A stretch of DNA of 64,000 nt from Actinobacillus succinogenes 130Z (GCF_000017245.1 NC_009655.1:620001-684000), one strand, 5' to 3'; shown: positions 24,063 to 33,347, counted from the first letter of the stretch. The notes: generated by a model from the sequence alone, not told the origin. A program made the numbers and translations.

Positions 24063-25889
24063 TCAAATTGAATTTCTTAATGTATTAAGCAGATCCGGGG
24101 AGTCGATCACGCTATATATTTCAGAAATGATATTTTTTGTTTGATATCGATCTTGTGGAGCGATATTAATCATGAAAATAATATCAACGGTATAATTATC
24201 CCACTTGATTTTGCGTTTATTCTTAACGATTACTACGGTTGTTTTGTTCACTAAATCCGATATGCCGTGAGGTATCGCAATGCCCATGGGTAAGTCGGTC
24301 GGACTTAATTTTTCACGTTCTAAAACGGATTGTAAATAGCCGTTTTTTACCCGATTTTTAACGGTTAAACCATCAATGACATCCTGCAGTAAGGTTACCT
24401 TATCCGAATAATTGCCTTGAATCTCATGATATATATCTGAAGAGAATACCGCATTTGAACTGATTTGCCTATAATTGTTTTCATCCCGCTCAATATTGAG
24501 TAACATTTTAATATCTTTTTCATTGATAAATAAAGATATTTTGAACCATTTTTGCTTGATATCCGCCAGTTCGACCGTACTTAGAATAAGATCAAATTGT
24601 GTTAAATCAAGATGTTGTAGTTCGGTTAATGATGCCGATTCTAATATATCTTGTCCTGCGACGAACCGTTTGATTCTATTGATAACCAATTCTGACGCAG
24701 CCGTCCCCATAGGACAAACGACTAAAATTTTTCTGTTTTTTCGTAATCTTTCTTGGGCAACTTGAAAGTATAGAGATAGAAAAATTACTTCATCTTCATT
24801 AAATTTTATATGAAATTGAGTTTCAATTTTTTGCACCGCAATCAACAAAATGTTGTAGGAACGGCTCAGTTCACTTTTGATTTCCTGTGTATAAGGATTT
24901 TCCATATAATTCACATCCTGCAAACGAGAAATCATTGACGGCACGTGTAATAATAACTGCTTATAAAGCTGTTCATCCGTAGTAAACGGAATATTTGTTA
25001 AGTGTTCGACTTCAGCGATTAATTGGTGAACTATATTTTCACAATTTATGGCATTCTCATTAATTTCGTCTAATCGGTTAAGAAAAAAATGGTGTCGTAG
25101 AAAATGCATATCTCCTTGATTGAATCGAATTGAAAATTCAGATTCGATATTGTTTATCATTTTCTCTAATGCAATGTTCGGTAGCGCATCATTGTTTGAT
25201 CGTTCAGGGAAATGATTGCCTTTTTGAATCCGGTAAACCAGAATAATCAGAATATGCATGATATTTTGGATATAAAAATCAGAGAGTTTTATTCCTGTTT
25301 TCAGGATATACCGAGAAATAAGTTTGTTCACAAAATCAATAATTTCTTGCGGATAATAGGTGTTTAATGCTCTTGCCTTATCTGATAGCTCGGCATAAGA
25401 CGACGAAATATATTGATTAAATTTAAATAAAGCTTTTTGCCAATTTACCTCCGTAGTTGCAATGTAAGTACCGTCATGGTCGGTTTTTAATTCGATAAAT
25501 TGTTGATTGATAGACCGGAGATCATTTTGAATTGACGATTTACTTACAAAATACCGTTCCGCTAATTCTGTTTGCGTTACAATCCGTTCTTCGAATAATA
25601 ATTGAGCTAAAATTTCTACGCGTCTAGCATCGACGGTTAAGCGAGAGCTTGTAAAATTGTTTGCTTTATGTTCGTTTTTCTTTGCCGTTGTCACGATTTT
25701 AACGCCGACACTCGGTTTGGTTTTTAGCTCTTTTCCTTGTTGTAGAAAAAAATCGTGGAGTTTTGCTAAATCGTAATGCACACTACGTTTTGATACGCCT
25801 AAATGTTGGGCAATCTGATTGATCGTGCAGTAATCAGCCTGATGATCTAAAAGCTGAAACAGCTTTGTTTGGCGTTTGGATAATTGCAT
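24063..25889 (-). CDS. PRD-containing PTS-controlled transcription regulator (BglG/MtlR type)
   Basis: A 608-residue activator. In order: an HTH_11 domain (about 5-60), a second HTH of Mga type (about 85-150), PRD1 (about 175-285), PRD2 (about 295-400), an EIIB-like domain (about 405-490, VCPMGTAAS loop with a cysteine) and an EIIA-like domain (about 500-608, IPHG with the phosphorylatable His). PRD1 has both expected histidines (IMHILIILVYR, FLRHHFFL). PRD2 has the first (LLHVPSMISR) but a Tyr at the second (FLSLYFQVAQER). Such proteins sense sugar flux through phosphorylation by HPr and PTS enzymes. It is divergent from the PTS operon at 26.4-29.5 kb, its likely target. The gene is much richer in A and T than its neighbours. 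Confidence 0.9.
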   Translation of the reverse strand: MQLSKRQTKLFQLLDHQADYCTINQIAQHLGVSKRSVHYDLAKLHDFFLQQGKELKTKPSVGVKIVTTAKKNEHKANNFTSSRLTVDARRVEILAQLLFEERIVTQTELAERYFVSKSSIQNDLRSINQQFIELKTDHDGTYIATTEVNWQKALFKFNQYISSSYAELSDKARALNTYYPQEIIDFVNKLISRYILKTGIKLSDFYIQNIMHILIILVYRIQKGNHFPERSNNDALPNIALEKMINNIESEFSIRFNQGDMHFLRHHFFLNRLDEINENAINCENIVHQLIAEVEHLTNIPFTTDEQLYKQLLLHVPSMISRLQDVNYMENPYTQEIKSELSRSYNILLIAVQKIETQFHIKFNEDEVIFLSLYFQVAQERLRKNRKILVVCPMGTAASELVINRIKRFVAGQDILESASLTELQHLDLTQFDLILSTVELADIKQKWFKISLFINEKDIKMLLNIERDENNYRQISSNAVFSSDIYHEIQGNYSDKVTLLQDVIDGLTVKNRVKNGYLQSVLEREKLSPTDLPMGIAIPHGISDLVNKTTVVIVKNKRKIKWDNYTVDIIFMINIAPQDRYQTKNIISEIYSVIDSPDLLNTLRNSI

Positions 25890-26383
25890 ACCGATATCCT
25901 TTGCTTTACTTGAATTAAGTCAAATGCGTTACATCGTTAATTCTTTTAAATCCGCATCAAATACACCTTCCTATTTGCCGAAATAATGTTCATCCGGTTC
26001 TAAATATCAAAAGAATAAAATGTTTCAGTCGCCCAAGATATAACGAGCATCAATAGTTTCTAGCAATGTTCTTGAATAAGCCGCAACAAAGCTAATGCAA
26101 TTCCTGTTTTTCGGTTTAAAAATATTTTCTTCAGTTACACATGACAGCGTGCTTTTCCTAATCATAGGCTTTCCACATTCCAAGGCGTTTTTCCGTGACG
26201 GACAAGATAAACATGTAATTTTTTGATTTCCCCGCTTGGAATCTCGCTGCCTGTATTCTAACAAATCTTTTTTTGCAACATTGAACCAAAATTCGACCGC
26301 ACTTGTTGCAATGTTTTGATGTTTCTTTACGTTTGGTAGGTGAATAGAATGCCAATCAAACGGCAATATAGGGAGAGTCGATA
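25890..26383. promoter_or_regulatory. Divergent regulatory region of the PTS island (494 bases, no gene)
   Basis: No convincing gene here. It should carry promoters for the PRD regulator and the EIIA gene. Visible elements: one uptake signal at about 26297-26305 and an inverted repeat TTGCAAC (26273-26279) / GTTGCAA (26305-26311) that brackets it and may be a binding site. No good CRP palindrome was seen. Two minus-strand frames in this stretch lack a ribosome site and any family likeness. Confidence 0.5.
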
Positions 26384-26830
26384 ATGGAAAAATCAATTAT
26401 TTCAGAGCAGCTCATCATTCTCGATTTAGATGCGGATAACAAAAATACCATCATTGAAGCGATTTCCCAGCTCGCTTTTGAGCATGGTTATATCTCGGAT
26501 TTAGGACAATTTATTGAAACAGTGAAGCAACGAGAAGAACAATTTTCGACAGCGATTGGTTATGGCATCGGAATGCCACATGGCAAATCAAATACTGTTT
26601 TATCTCCCTTTATCAGTTTTGCACGATTAAAAATACCATTTTATTGGGATGAAGAAGAGCTGGTGAAATATGTTTTTCTGATCGGAGTGCCTGAAGCAGA
26701 CGTGGTACTTCATCTCAAATTTATTTCGCAGCTAAGTAAAAAATTGTTGGATGACGATTATCGCAATGCACTGGCTGATTTTGAGACGACGAAACAAGTC
26801 GAAGCCCATTTGAGCCAAATTGAAATTTGA
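26384..26830 (+). CDS. PTS sugar transporter EIIA, fructose family
   Basis: A 148-residue EIIA(Fru/Ntr-like) protein. IGYGIGMPHGKSNTVLSPF around residues 60-78 contains the phosphorylated His in MPHG. It accepts phosphate from HPr and passes it to the EIIB that follows 21 bases later. Single-domain EIIA, EIIB and EIIC genes, rather than the fused FruA/FruB, set this apart from the housekeeping fructose PTS. Confidence 0.92.
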   Translation: MEKSIISEQLIILDLDADNKNTIIEAISQLAFEHGYISDLGQFIETVKQREEQFSTAIGYGIGMPHGKSNTVLSPFISFARLKIPFYWDEEELVKYVFLIGVPEADVVLHLKFISQLSKKLLDDDYRNALADFETTKQVEAHLSQIEI

Positions 26831-26851
26831 GAATAGATAAAGGAGTTCATT

Positions 26852-27169
26852 ATGAAAATTGTCGCAATTACAGCTTGCCCTACAGGCGTGGCTCATACTT
26901 ATATGGCTCAAGAAGCTATTGAAAAAGAATGTAAAAAAAGAGGTCATCAAATTAGCGTTGAAACCCAAGGCAGTATGGGAGTTGAGAATGAATTGGACCA
27001 ATCCGAAGTGGACGCTGCGGATGTTGTGATTCTTGCCGTTGCAATTGCCATTGAAGGTGAAGAGCGTTTTGAAGAAAAACGTGACCTTGGGAAAGTAATT
27101 GATATCGAGCCGGGTAATGCGATCAAACACATTGTTGATTTGATTGATAAAGCTGAGGCTTTAGCATAA
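26852..27169 (+). CDS. PTS EIIB, fructose family
   Basis: A 105-residue EIIB domain. MKIVAITACPTGVAHTYMA has the phosphorylated Cys at residue 9 in the CPTGVAHT loop typical of fructose-family EIIB. GGAG-type ribosome site (AAAGGAG). It phosphorylates the sugar carried by the EIIC encoded 12 bases downstream. Confidence 0.93.
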   Translation: MKIVAITACPTGVAHTYMAQEAIEKECKKRGHQISVETQGSMGVENELDQSEVDAADVVILAVAIAIEGEERFEEKRDLGKVIDIEPGNAIKHIVDLIDKAEALA

Positions 27170-27181
27170 GGAGACCATATT

Positions 27182-28231
27182 ATGGCTAAATTAAATAATG
27201 TAATGCAGGAGTTACAAAAAGCTTTTAATACGGGCGTATCTTTTATGTTACCGGCAGTGGTTGTCGGCGGTATTTTCTTAGCATTAGCATTATCGACAGG
27301 CGATGCGACAGATGCGGGTATGAGCGTCACTAATCCATTTATGAAAAATCTGAGTGATCTTGGTGTTGCCGGTTTTTCCGTCATGATTCCTATTTTAGCA
27401 GGTTATATCGCAAATTCTATTTCAGGCAAACCCGCACTGGCACCGGCAATGATTTTAGGTTATGTCGCAAATAATCCGGTTGGAGAAGGCGGCATTAAAA
27501 CAGGGTTTCTTGGCGCTATTATCATGGGAATTGCAGTCGGCTATTTTGTGAAATGGTGTAAAACATGGAAAGTGCCAAATACGATTAAAACTATTATGCC
27601 GATCTTGATTGTTCCGGTGATTACGACGTTTGTACTAGGTATGGCGTATATCTATATTGTCGCCGAACCTATCGGATTTGCAATGAAACAGTTAGTTGAA
27701 ATTTTAGGTGAATTGCAAGGAGGTAGCGCGATTGTTCTCGGATTAATTATTGGAGCCATGACGGCTATTGATATGGGAGGACCGATTAATAAAACGGCGA
27801 CAGCTTTTACTCTCGCACTAATGGCAGAAGGTATTTTCGAGCCTAACGGCGCACATCGTGTTGCCGTTGCTATTCCGCCTTTAGCTATGGCGTTATCTAC
27901 TTTCATAGATCGCAAAAAATATACGTCGGAAGATAAAGATCTCGGTATTTCGGCTTTCTTTATGGGGCTTATCGGTATTACTGAAGGGGCTATTCCATTT
28001 GCCGTTAAAGATATGAAATGCGTATTACCCGCAATTATTATCGGTAGTGCGGTTGGCGGTGCGTTATCCATGATAAATGGCGTAGAAACGCTTATCCCTC
28101 ACGGCGGTTTAATTGTTCTTCCGGTAGTTAACGGCAAACTTTGGTTTTTCTTGTCGATGCTTATCGGCACCTTAGTTTCAGTTGTTATTCTCCACTTTAC
28201 CAAACCAAATTTAGAATCAGATAAAGCTTAA
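27182..28231 (+). CDS. PTS EIIC permease, fructose family
   Basis: A 349-residue membrane permease with about nine or ten hydrophobic segments. MLPAVVVGGIFLALAL near the start, AIDMGGPINKTA and the GITEGAIPF motif are hallmarks of Fru-family EIIC, closer to FrwC/FrvB-like stand-alone permeases than to FruA. The sugar is not readable from sequence; the GatZ-like enzyme that follows points to a ketohexose such as tagatose (inference). Confidence 0.92.
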   Translation: MAKLNNVMQELQKAFNTGVSFMLPAVVVGGIFLALALSTGDATDAGMSVTNPFMKNLSDLGVAGFSVMIPILAGYIANSISGKPALAPAMILGYVANNPVGEGGIKTGFLGAIIMGIAVGYFVKWCKTWKVPNTIKTIMPILIVPVITTFVLGMAYIYIVAEPIGFAMKQLVEILGELQGGSAIVLGLIIGAMTAIDMGGPINKTATAFTLALMAEGIFEPNGAHRVAVAIPPLAMALSTFIDRKKYTSEDKDLGISAFFMGLIGITEGAIPFAVKDMKCVLPAIIIGSAVGGALSMINGVETLIPHGGLIVLPVVNGKLWFFLSMLIGTLVSVVILHFTKPNLESDKA

Positions 28232-28243
28232 GTGAGGCATATT

Positions 28244-29515
28244 ATGAGTAAATTACCGATCAAAACCGTTGTAGAATCTCTATTGAAATTACAAGAGAAG
28301 GGCGCCAGTGCAACATTACTTGGTATTGGGCCCATGTCTAAAAATTGTGTGCAAGCGGCCTTAGAATTATCACAAGAAGATGATTATCCGGTGATGTTTA
28401 TTGCAAGTCGGAATCAAGTAGATTTAGATGAACTTGGCGGCGGATATGTAAATGGTTGGAATCAGTTTACTTTCGCTCAAGCTGTAAAAGATGTAGCGGA
28501 TGAAATAGGCTATGATAATTTATACTATTTATGCCGCGATCATGGAGGCCCTTGGCAACGGGATAAAGAACGTAACGATCATTTACCTACGGAAGAAGCA
28601 ATGAAACTGGGTCGACGATCTTATATCGGCGACATTGAAGCGGGGTTTGATTTGTTAATGATTGATCCTACCAAAGATCCGTTTGAAGTCGGCAAAGTTA
28701 TCCCATTGGATACGGTATTAGAACGTACTGTTGATTTGATTGATTATTGTGAGCAAGAGCGTAAAGCCCGTAATTTGCCTGAAATCGGTTATGAAGTCGG
28801 TACGGAAGAAACCAATGGCGGTTTAACATCAACCGAAACCTATGAAACGTTCATTTTAAGATTGCGTGATGAGCTAACTAAACGTGGTTTGCCGATGCCG
28901 ACTTTTATTGTCGGACAGACAGGTACGCTAACCCGTAAAACAGAACAAGTCGGTACATTTAATTTTGCCAATGCCTACAGCCTGGCCAAAATGGCAAAAC
29001 AATATAGCGTAGGGTTGAAAGAACATAATGGTGACTATCTTGATGATGTAACACTGCTTGAGCATATCCCGTCTCGAATCACGGCAACTAACGTGGCACC
29101 GCAATATGGTACGGAAGAAACCCGCGCATATTTAAATTTAGCGGCTGTTGAGGCGCGCTTAGCGAAAAACGGTTTAATTGAAAATCCGTCTAATATTCGT
29201 CAAGTATTACTTGAAGAAGCCGTTCGTTGCGAGCGTTGGAGAAAGTGGATGGTGGGAGAGCAAAAAAATCTCACCCTTGAAGAAATTTCAAGGGATCCAA
29301 AAATTGCAGAAGAAATTTTGGATATCGCAGGACATTACACCTATAATTATGATTCCGTAAAAGCTGAAATTGCAAAATTATATGCGAATTTAGCAGAAAA
29401 TAACATTGATGGTAAACGCTATGTAATTGATCATATTAAACGTCCAATCCGTGATTATGCGGAATGTTACAATTTGAAAGGCGTGACGACACGAATCCGC
29501 AATATTATCAAATAA
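28244..29515 (+). CDS. GatZ/KbaZ-like protein (tagatose-bisphosphate aldolase subunit / sugar-phosphate 4-epimerase family)
   Basis: A 423-residue TIM-barrel-type protein of the PF08013 family as far as I can judge: ASRNQVDLDELGGGYVNGW, CRDHGGPWQRDKER, SYIGDIEAGFD, YEVGTEETNGG, FIVGQTGTLTRKTEQ and LKEHNGDYL correspond in order to the GatZ landmarks SNQVNQFGGYTG, GDHLGPNCW, IHLDASM, IGTEVPVPGG, VVQPGVEFDH and EAHSTDYQ. GatZ was described as a helper of the aldolase GatY, but members of the family are also used as tagatose-6-phosphate 4-epimerases. No gatY/kbaY, 1-phosphofructokinase-type kinase or dehydrogenase is present, so this is the only enzyme of the operon. I chose ATG 28244 (AAGTGAGG upstream) over a GTG at 28232. 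Confidence 0.85.
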   Translation: MSKLPIKTVVESLLKLQEKGASATLLGIGPMSKNCVQAALELSQEDDYPVMFIASRNQVDLDELGGGYVNGWNQFTFAQAVKDVADEIGYDNLYYLCRDHGGPWQRDKERNDHLPTEEAMKLGRRSYIGDIEAGFDLLMIDPTKDPFEVGKVIPLDTVLERTVDLIDYCEQERKARNLPEIGYEVGTEETNGGLTSTETYETFILRLRDELTKRGLPMPTFIVGQTGTLTRKTEQVGTFNFANAYSLAKMAKQYSVGLKEHNGDYLDDVTLLEHIPSRITATNVAPQYGTEETRAYLNLAAVEARLAKNGLIENPSNIRQVLLEEAVRCERWRKWMVGEQKNLTLEEISRDPKIAEEILDIAGHYTYNYDSVKAEIAKLYANLAENNIDGKRYVIDHIKRPIRDYAECYNLKGVTTRIRNIIK

Positions 29516-29538
29516 TTCATGAAATAGCTTCAAACCTG

Positions 29539-29566
29539 ACCGCACTTCTTATAAGTGCGGTCTTTG
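29539..29566 (+). terminator. Terminator of the PTS operon (uptake-signal pair)
   Basis: GACCGCACTT and AAGTGCGGTC form a perfect 10-base stem with a 4-base loop, followed by TTTG. Both arms are full uptake signals. Confidence 0.82.
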
Positions 29567-29627
29567 TATTTGAACCCCCTCAAAAAAAACAGTATGCTAT
29601 GCCCACTTTTTTATTGAAGAGAAAATC

Positions 29628-31949
29628 ATGTTAAATCAACAAATCAGCCAAATTATCGCCGCCGAGCTTCAGGTTAGACCGCAACAAATTCTCGCCGCCG
29701 TCCAATTACTGGATGACGGCAATACCATCCCCTTTATCGCCCGTTACCGCAAAGAAGTCACCGGCGGACTGGACGATAGCCAATTACGCCATTTTGAAAC
29801 CCGTTTGATTTATTTGCGCGAACTGGATGAACGCCGTCAAACCATTTTGAAATCTATCGGTGAGCAAGGCAAATTAACCGATGAATTACAGGATAAAATT
29901 CTGCAAACGCAAAGTAAGACGGAATTAGAAGATTTATATCTGCCGTATAAACCGAAACGCCGAACCAAAGGACAAATCGCCGTGGAAGCGGGTTTGGAGC
30001 CCTTGGCGGATTTGCTTTGGTCGGAACCGAACCATGATCCGGAAAGTGCCGCGCAGCAATTTGTCGATGCGCAGAAAGGTGTCGCCGACAGCAAAGCGGC
30101 ATTGGACGGCGCGCGTTATATTTTAATGGAACGGTTCGCCGAAGATGCGGAATTATTAGCCAAAATTCGCCGTTATTTAACCCAAAGTGCAGTTCTTGTA
30201 TCCAAAGTTTTAGACGGTAAAGAGGCGGAAGGCGCGAAGTTTCAGGATTATTTTGAGCATCAGGAACGCTTTAACAAGGTGCCGTCGCATCGTGCATTGG
30301 CAATGTTTCGCGGTCGCAACGAAGGCATTTTACAGTTAAGTTTGAATGCGGATCCCGAAGCGGAAGAGGGCAGTCGTTCCAGTTATTGTGAAGAGATTAT
30401 CCGTCAGCATTTAAATGTTCATTTCAACGGACAACCCGCCGATAAATGGCGGGAACAGGTTATCGCCTGGACCTGGAAAATCAAAGTGGCGTTGCATTTG
30501 GAAACCGAACTGATGAGTAGTTTGCGCGAAAAAGCGGAAGAGGAAGCGATTGACGTTTTTGCCCGAAATCTGACCGCACTTTTAATGGCGGCACCGGCGG
30601 GAGCAAAGAATACCATGGGACTGGATCCGGGATTGCGTACCGGTGTGAAAGTGGCGGTTGTGGATAATACCGGGAAATTGCTGGAAACCGCGACGATTTA
30701 TCCCCATACGGGACGTACGGATGAAGCCATGATAACGGTTTACAAACTGATTAAAAACCATCATGTGGAACTGATAGCCATCGGCAACGGTACGGCATCC
30801 CGCGAAACCGAGCGGTTCGTCAAAGACGTAATTAAAGAAATTAAAGAATACAAACCGCAAGCCGTAGTCGTGAGCGAAGCGGGGGCGTCGGTTTATTCCG
30901 CTTCTGAATTGGCGGCGAAAGAATTTCCGGATTTGGATGTGTCATTGCGCGGTGCGGTTTCCATTGCGCGCCGTTTGCAAGATCCGTTGGCGGAATTGGT
31001 GAAAATCGAACCGAAAGCCATCGGTGTCGGACAGTATCAGCATGACGTCAATCAAATTCAGCTTGCCCGTAAACTGGATGCCGTAGTGGAAGACTGTGTA
31101 AATGCCGTCGGTGTGGATTTAAATATGGCGTCCGCACCGTTATTGGCGCGGGTGGCGGGCATGACTAAAACGCTGGCGCAGAATATTGTGGCATACCGTG
31201 ATGAAAACGGGCGTTTTAACAGTCGTGTCGAATTGAAAAAAGTACCGCGGTTAGGGCCAAAAGCGTTTGAACAATGTGCGGGATTTATGCGAATTATTAA
31301 CGGCAAAAATCCGTTGGACGCTTCAGGCGTCCACCCGGAAACCTATGCGGTAGTAGAAAAAATTCTGCGCTCGACGACGCAGTCTATTCAGGATTTAATG
31401 GGTAACGCCGCGGCGATTCGCCAGTTGGACGCTAAACAGTTTACGGACGAGCAATTCGGTTTGCCGACGGTGATGGATATTTTCAAAGAGCTGGAAAAAC
31501 CGGGGCGGGATCCGCGCGGCGTCTTTAAAACCGCCGTATTTATGGATGGGGTGGAAGATATTACGGATTTGCAACCGGGTATGATTTTGGAGGGTACGAT
31601 TACTAACGTTACCAATTTCGGGGCGTTTGTGGACATCGGTGTTCATCAGGACGGTTTGGTGCACATTTCCGGCCTGTCGGACAGGTTCGTGGAAAATCCG
31701 CACCAAGTGGTGAAAACCGGCGATGTGGTAAAAGTCAAAGTATTAGACGTGGATGTGGCACGCCGTCGCATCGCCTTAACCATGCGGTTAGAAGAACGTG
31801 CGGTGAAAAATCAGGATAAATTTGACCGCACTTTAAGCGCTAAACCGCGTTCCATGCGGGATAATTCTTCTTGTGACGCTCGCCAGCCGACGCGTAACCG
31901 GTTCGCTAATAATGCGTTCGCCGATGTGTTGAAAAACTGGAAAAAATAA
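29628..31949 (+). CDS. tex: Transcription accessory protein Tex
   Basis: A 773-residue nucleic-acid-binding protein, conserved and pleiotropic. N-terminal helical region (PFIARYRKEVTGGLDD), a YqgF/RNase H-like domain (about 325-450, GLDPGLRTGVKVAVVD and GNGTASRETERF), helix-hairpin-helix motifs (about 495-560, VDLNMASAPLLARVAGM) and a C-terminal S1 domain (about 650-720, GMILEGTITNVTNFGAFVDIGV). Its last base overlaps the nhaP start (TAATG). Two uptake signals lie inside the gene. Confidence 0.96.
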   Translation: MLNQQISQIIAAELQVRPQQILAAVQLLDDGNTIPFIARYRKEVTGGLDDSQLRHFETRLIYLRELDERRQTILKSIGEQGKLTDELQDKILQTQSKTELEDLYLPYKPKRRTKGQIAVEAGLEPLADLLWSEPNHDPESAAQQFVDAQKGVADSKAALDGARYILMERFAEDAELLAKIRRYLTQSAVLVSKVLDGKEAEGAKFQDYFEHQERFNKVPSHRALAMFRGRNEGILQLSLNADPEAEEGSRSSYCEEIIRQHLNVHFNGQPADKWREQVIAWTWKIKVALHLETELMSSLREKAEEEAIDVFARNLTALLMAAPAGAKNTMGLDPGLRTGVKVAVVDNTGKLLETATIYPHTGRTDEAMITVYKLIKNHHVELIAIGNGTASRETERFVKDVIKEIKEYKPQAVVVSEAGASVYSASELAAKEFPDLDVSLRGAVSIARRLQDPLAELVKIEPKAIGVGQYQHDVNQIQLARKLDAVVEDCVNAVGVDLNMASAPLLARVAGMTKTLAQNIVAYRDENGRFNSRVELKKVPRLGPKAFEQCAGFMRIINGKNPLDASGVHPETYAVVEKILRSTTQSIQDLMGNAAAIRQLDAKQFTDEQFGLPTVMDIFKELEKPGRDPRGVFKTAVFMDGVEDITDLQPGMILEGTITNVTNFGAFVDIGVHQDGLVHISGLSDRFVENPHQVVKTGDVVKVKVLDVDVARRRIALTMRLEERAVKNQDKFDRTLSAKPRSMRDNSSCDARQPTRNRFANNAFADVLKNWKK

Positions 31950-33280
31950 TGGAAATTTATTCTTATATATGTTTTTTGTTCGGCTTGGCAATGTTCATTA
32001 ATTTTTTTACGCTGAAAATCAATGAAAATCTGCAATCTACCATTATTATTACCGCGTCGGCCATGGTGGGGTCGCTTTTGCTTTGGGTTCTCAGCGCATT
32101 CGGCTGGTTTAAGCTGGATCAGCTGGCGATTTCCATTATGGAGAAACTTGATTTCCAGCATTTCTTGTTGGACGGCATGCTCGGTTTTTTGTTATTTGCC
32201 GGTTCTCTGGGGATTAAATTGCCGTTAATGAAAGAGCAGCGGCGGGAAATTGCGGTTTATGCACTGTTCTCGACTTTCGCGTCAACATTTATTATCGGTT
32301 TTTTAATCTATGCCATAGCGAATCTATTAGGGTTGAATATCGATTTTATTTATTGTCTGTTGTTCGGTGCGTTGATATCTCCTACCGACCCTATTGCCGT
32401 GCTCGCCATAATCAAGAATCTCAAAGCACCGAAACGGATGTCTATGCAGGTAGAAGGCGAATCGTTATTTAATGACGGAATCGGTTTGGTGATTTTTACG
32501 ACGATTTTCGCCGTTGCTTTCGAAGGACGGTCGCCGACGTTCGGCGGAGTATTGGGGTTATTTCTGCAGGAAGCCGTGGGCGGCATCTTATTCGGTTTAT
32601 TGACCGGTTTTGTGGCGCATAGTTTTATTTCCGCTACGGATGACGGCAGCTTGGAAATTCTCATTACTTTAACTATTCCGACCGTAGGTTACAGTATGGC
32701 GAACCTGCTGCATGTTTCGGGGGCGTTAACTATGGTGGTTTCCGGTATTATGATCGGTAACTGGACCCGCCGCCAAGGATTCTCCCGGCAAAGTCGGTTG
32801 TATCTGGATAATTTTTGGGAAATGATCGATCATTCGCTTAATTCTTTGCTGTTTTTGTTGATCGGTTTAGTACTTTTATTGGTGGATTTTAGTTTTGAAA
32901 GTTCTCTGTTAATGTTATTTGCCATTCCGGTTTGTCTGACGGCACGCTATATCAGTTTATGGATTCCTTACCGCATTCTGTCGCGTTTTCGTGCCTATAA
33001 TCCGTATACGCTTCGCATTTTGACTTGGGGCGGATTACGTGGCGGGCTTGCCTTGGCCATGGCGCTTTCCATTCCGACCGGAGCGGGTTTTATCACCGGC
33101 GGCGAGGTAAAACTTGACGTACGGGATGTCATTATCTTGATGACCTATACGGTGGTGACCTTTTCTATTCTTGTTCAAGGTACGACCATTGAAAACATGA
33201 TTAAAAAGTCGAAATGTGCGGATCCCGTGCATGAGGCTTATGTAAAATTAGGTGCGTCCAAGGATTTTACGGATATTTAG
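31949..33280 (+). CDS. nhaP: CPA1-family Na+(K+)/H+ antiporter, NhaP type
   Basis: A 443-residue inner-membrane exchanger with about 12 hydrophobic segments. FGALISPTDPIAVLAI and VEGESLFNDGIGLVIF carry the TDP and ND motifs that bind the cation, and LTWGGLRGGLALAMALS is the conserved arginine helix near the C-terminus. It likely exchanges Na+ against H+, in line with the sodium-based NQR complex at 43.5 kb; ion choice is inferred. Translationally coupled to tex (one-base overlap). Confidence 0.92.
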   Translation: MEIYSYICFLFGLAMFINFFTLKINENLQSTIIITASAMVGSLLLWVLSAFGWFKLDQLAISIMEKLDFQHFLLDGMLGFLLFAGSLGIKLPLMKEQRREIAVYALFSTFASTFIIGFLIYAIANLLGLNIDFIYCLLFGALISPTDPIAVLAIIKNLKAPKRMSMQVEGESLFNDGIGLVIFTTIFAVAFEGRSPTFGGVLGLFLQEAVGGILFGLLTGFVAHSFISATDDGSLEILITLTIPTVGYSMANLLHVSGALTMVVSGIMIGNWTRRQGFSRQSRLYLDNFWEMIDHSLNSLLFLLIGLVLLLVDFSFESSLLMLFAIPVCLTARYISLWIPYRILSRFRAYNPYTLRILTWGGLRGGLALAMALSIPTGAGFITGGEVKLDVRDVIILMTYTVVTFSILVQGTTIENMIKKSKCADPVHEAYVKLGASKDFTDI

Positions 33281-33294
33281 AAAAAAATATACAT

Positions 33295-33332
33295 AAAAAA
33301 CGCCCGCACTTTAACAAGTGCGGGCGTTTTTT
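33295..33332. terminator. Bidirectional terminator between nhaP and adhE
   Basis: CGCCCGCACTT / AAGTGCGGGCG, an 11-base perfect stem with loop TAAC, A6 before and T6 after. The arms are uptake signals changed at one position (AAGTGCGGG), the change being compensated in both arms. Confidence 0.92.
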
Positions 33333-33347
33333 AACGAATTTTCCCGT

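Noticed and set aside
26025..26396. Minus-strand open frame of 123 codons in the PTS divergent region
   Set aside because: No ribosome site, odd composition, overlaps the start of the EIIA gene, and no family likeness.
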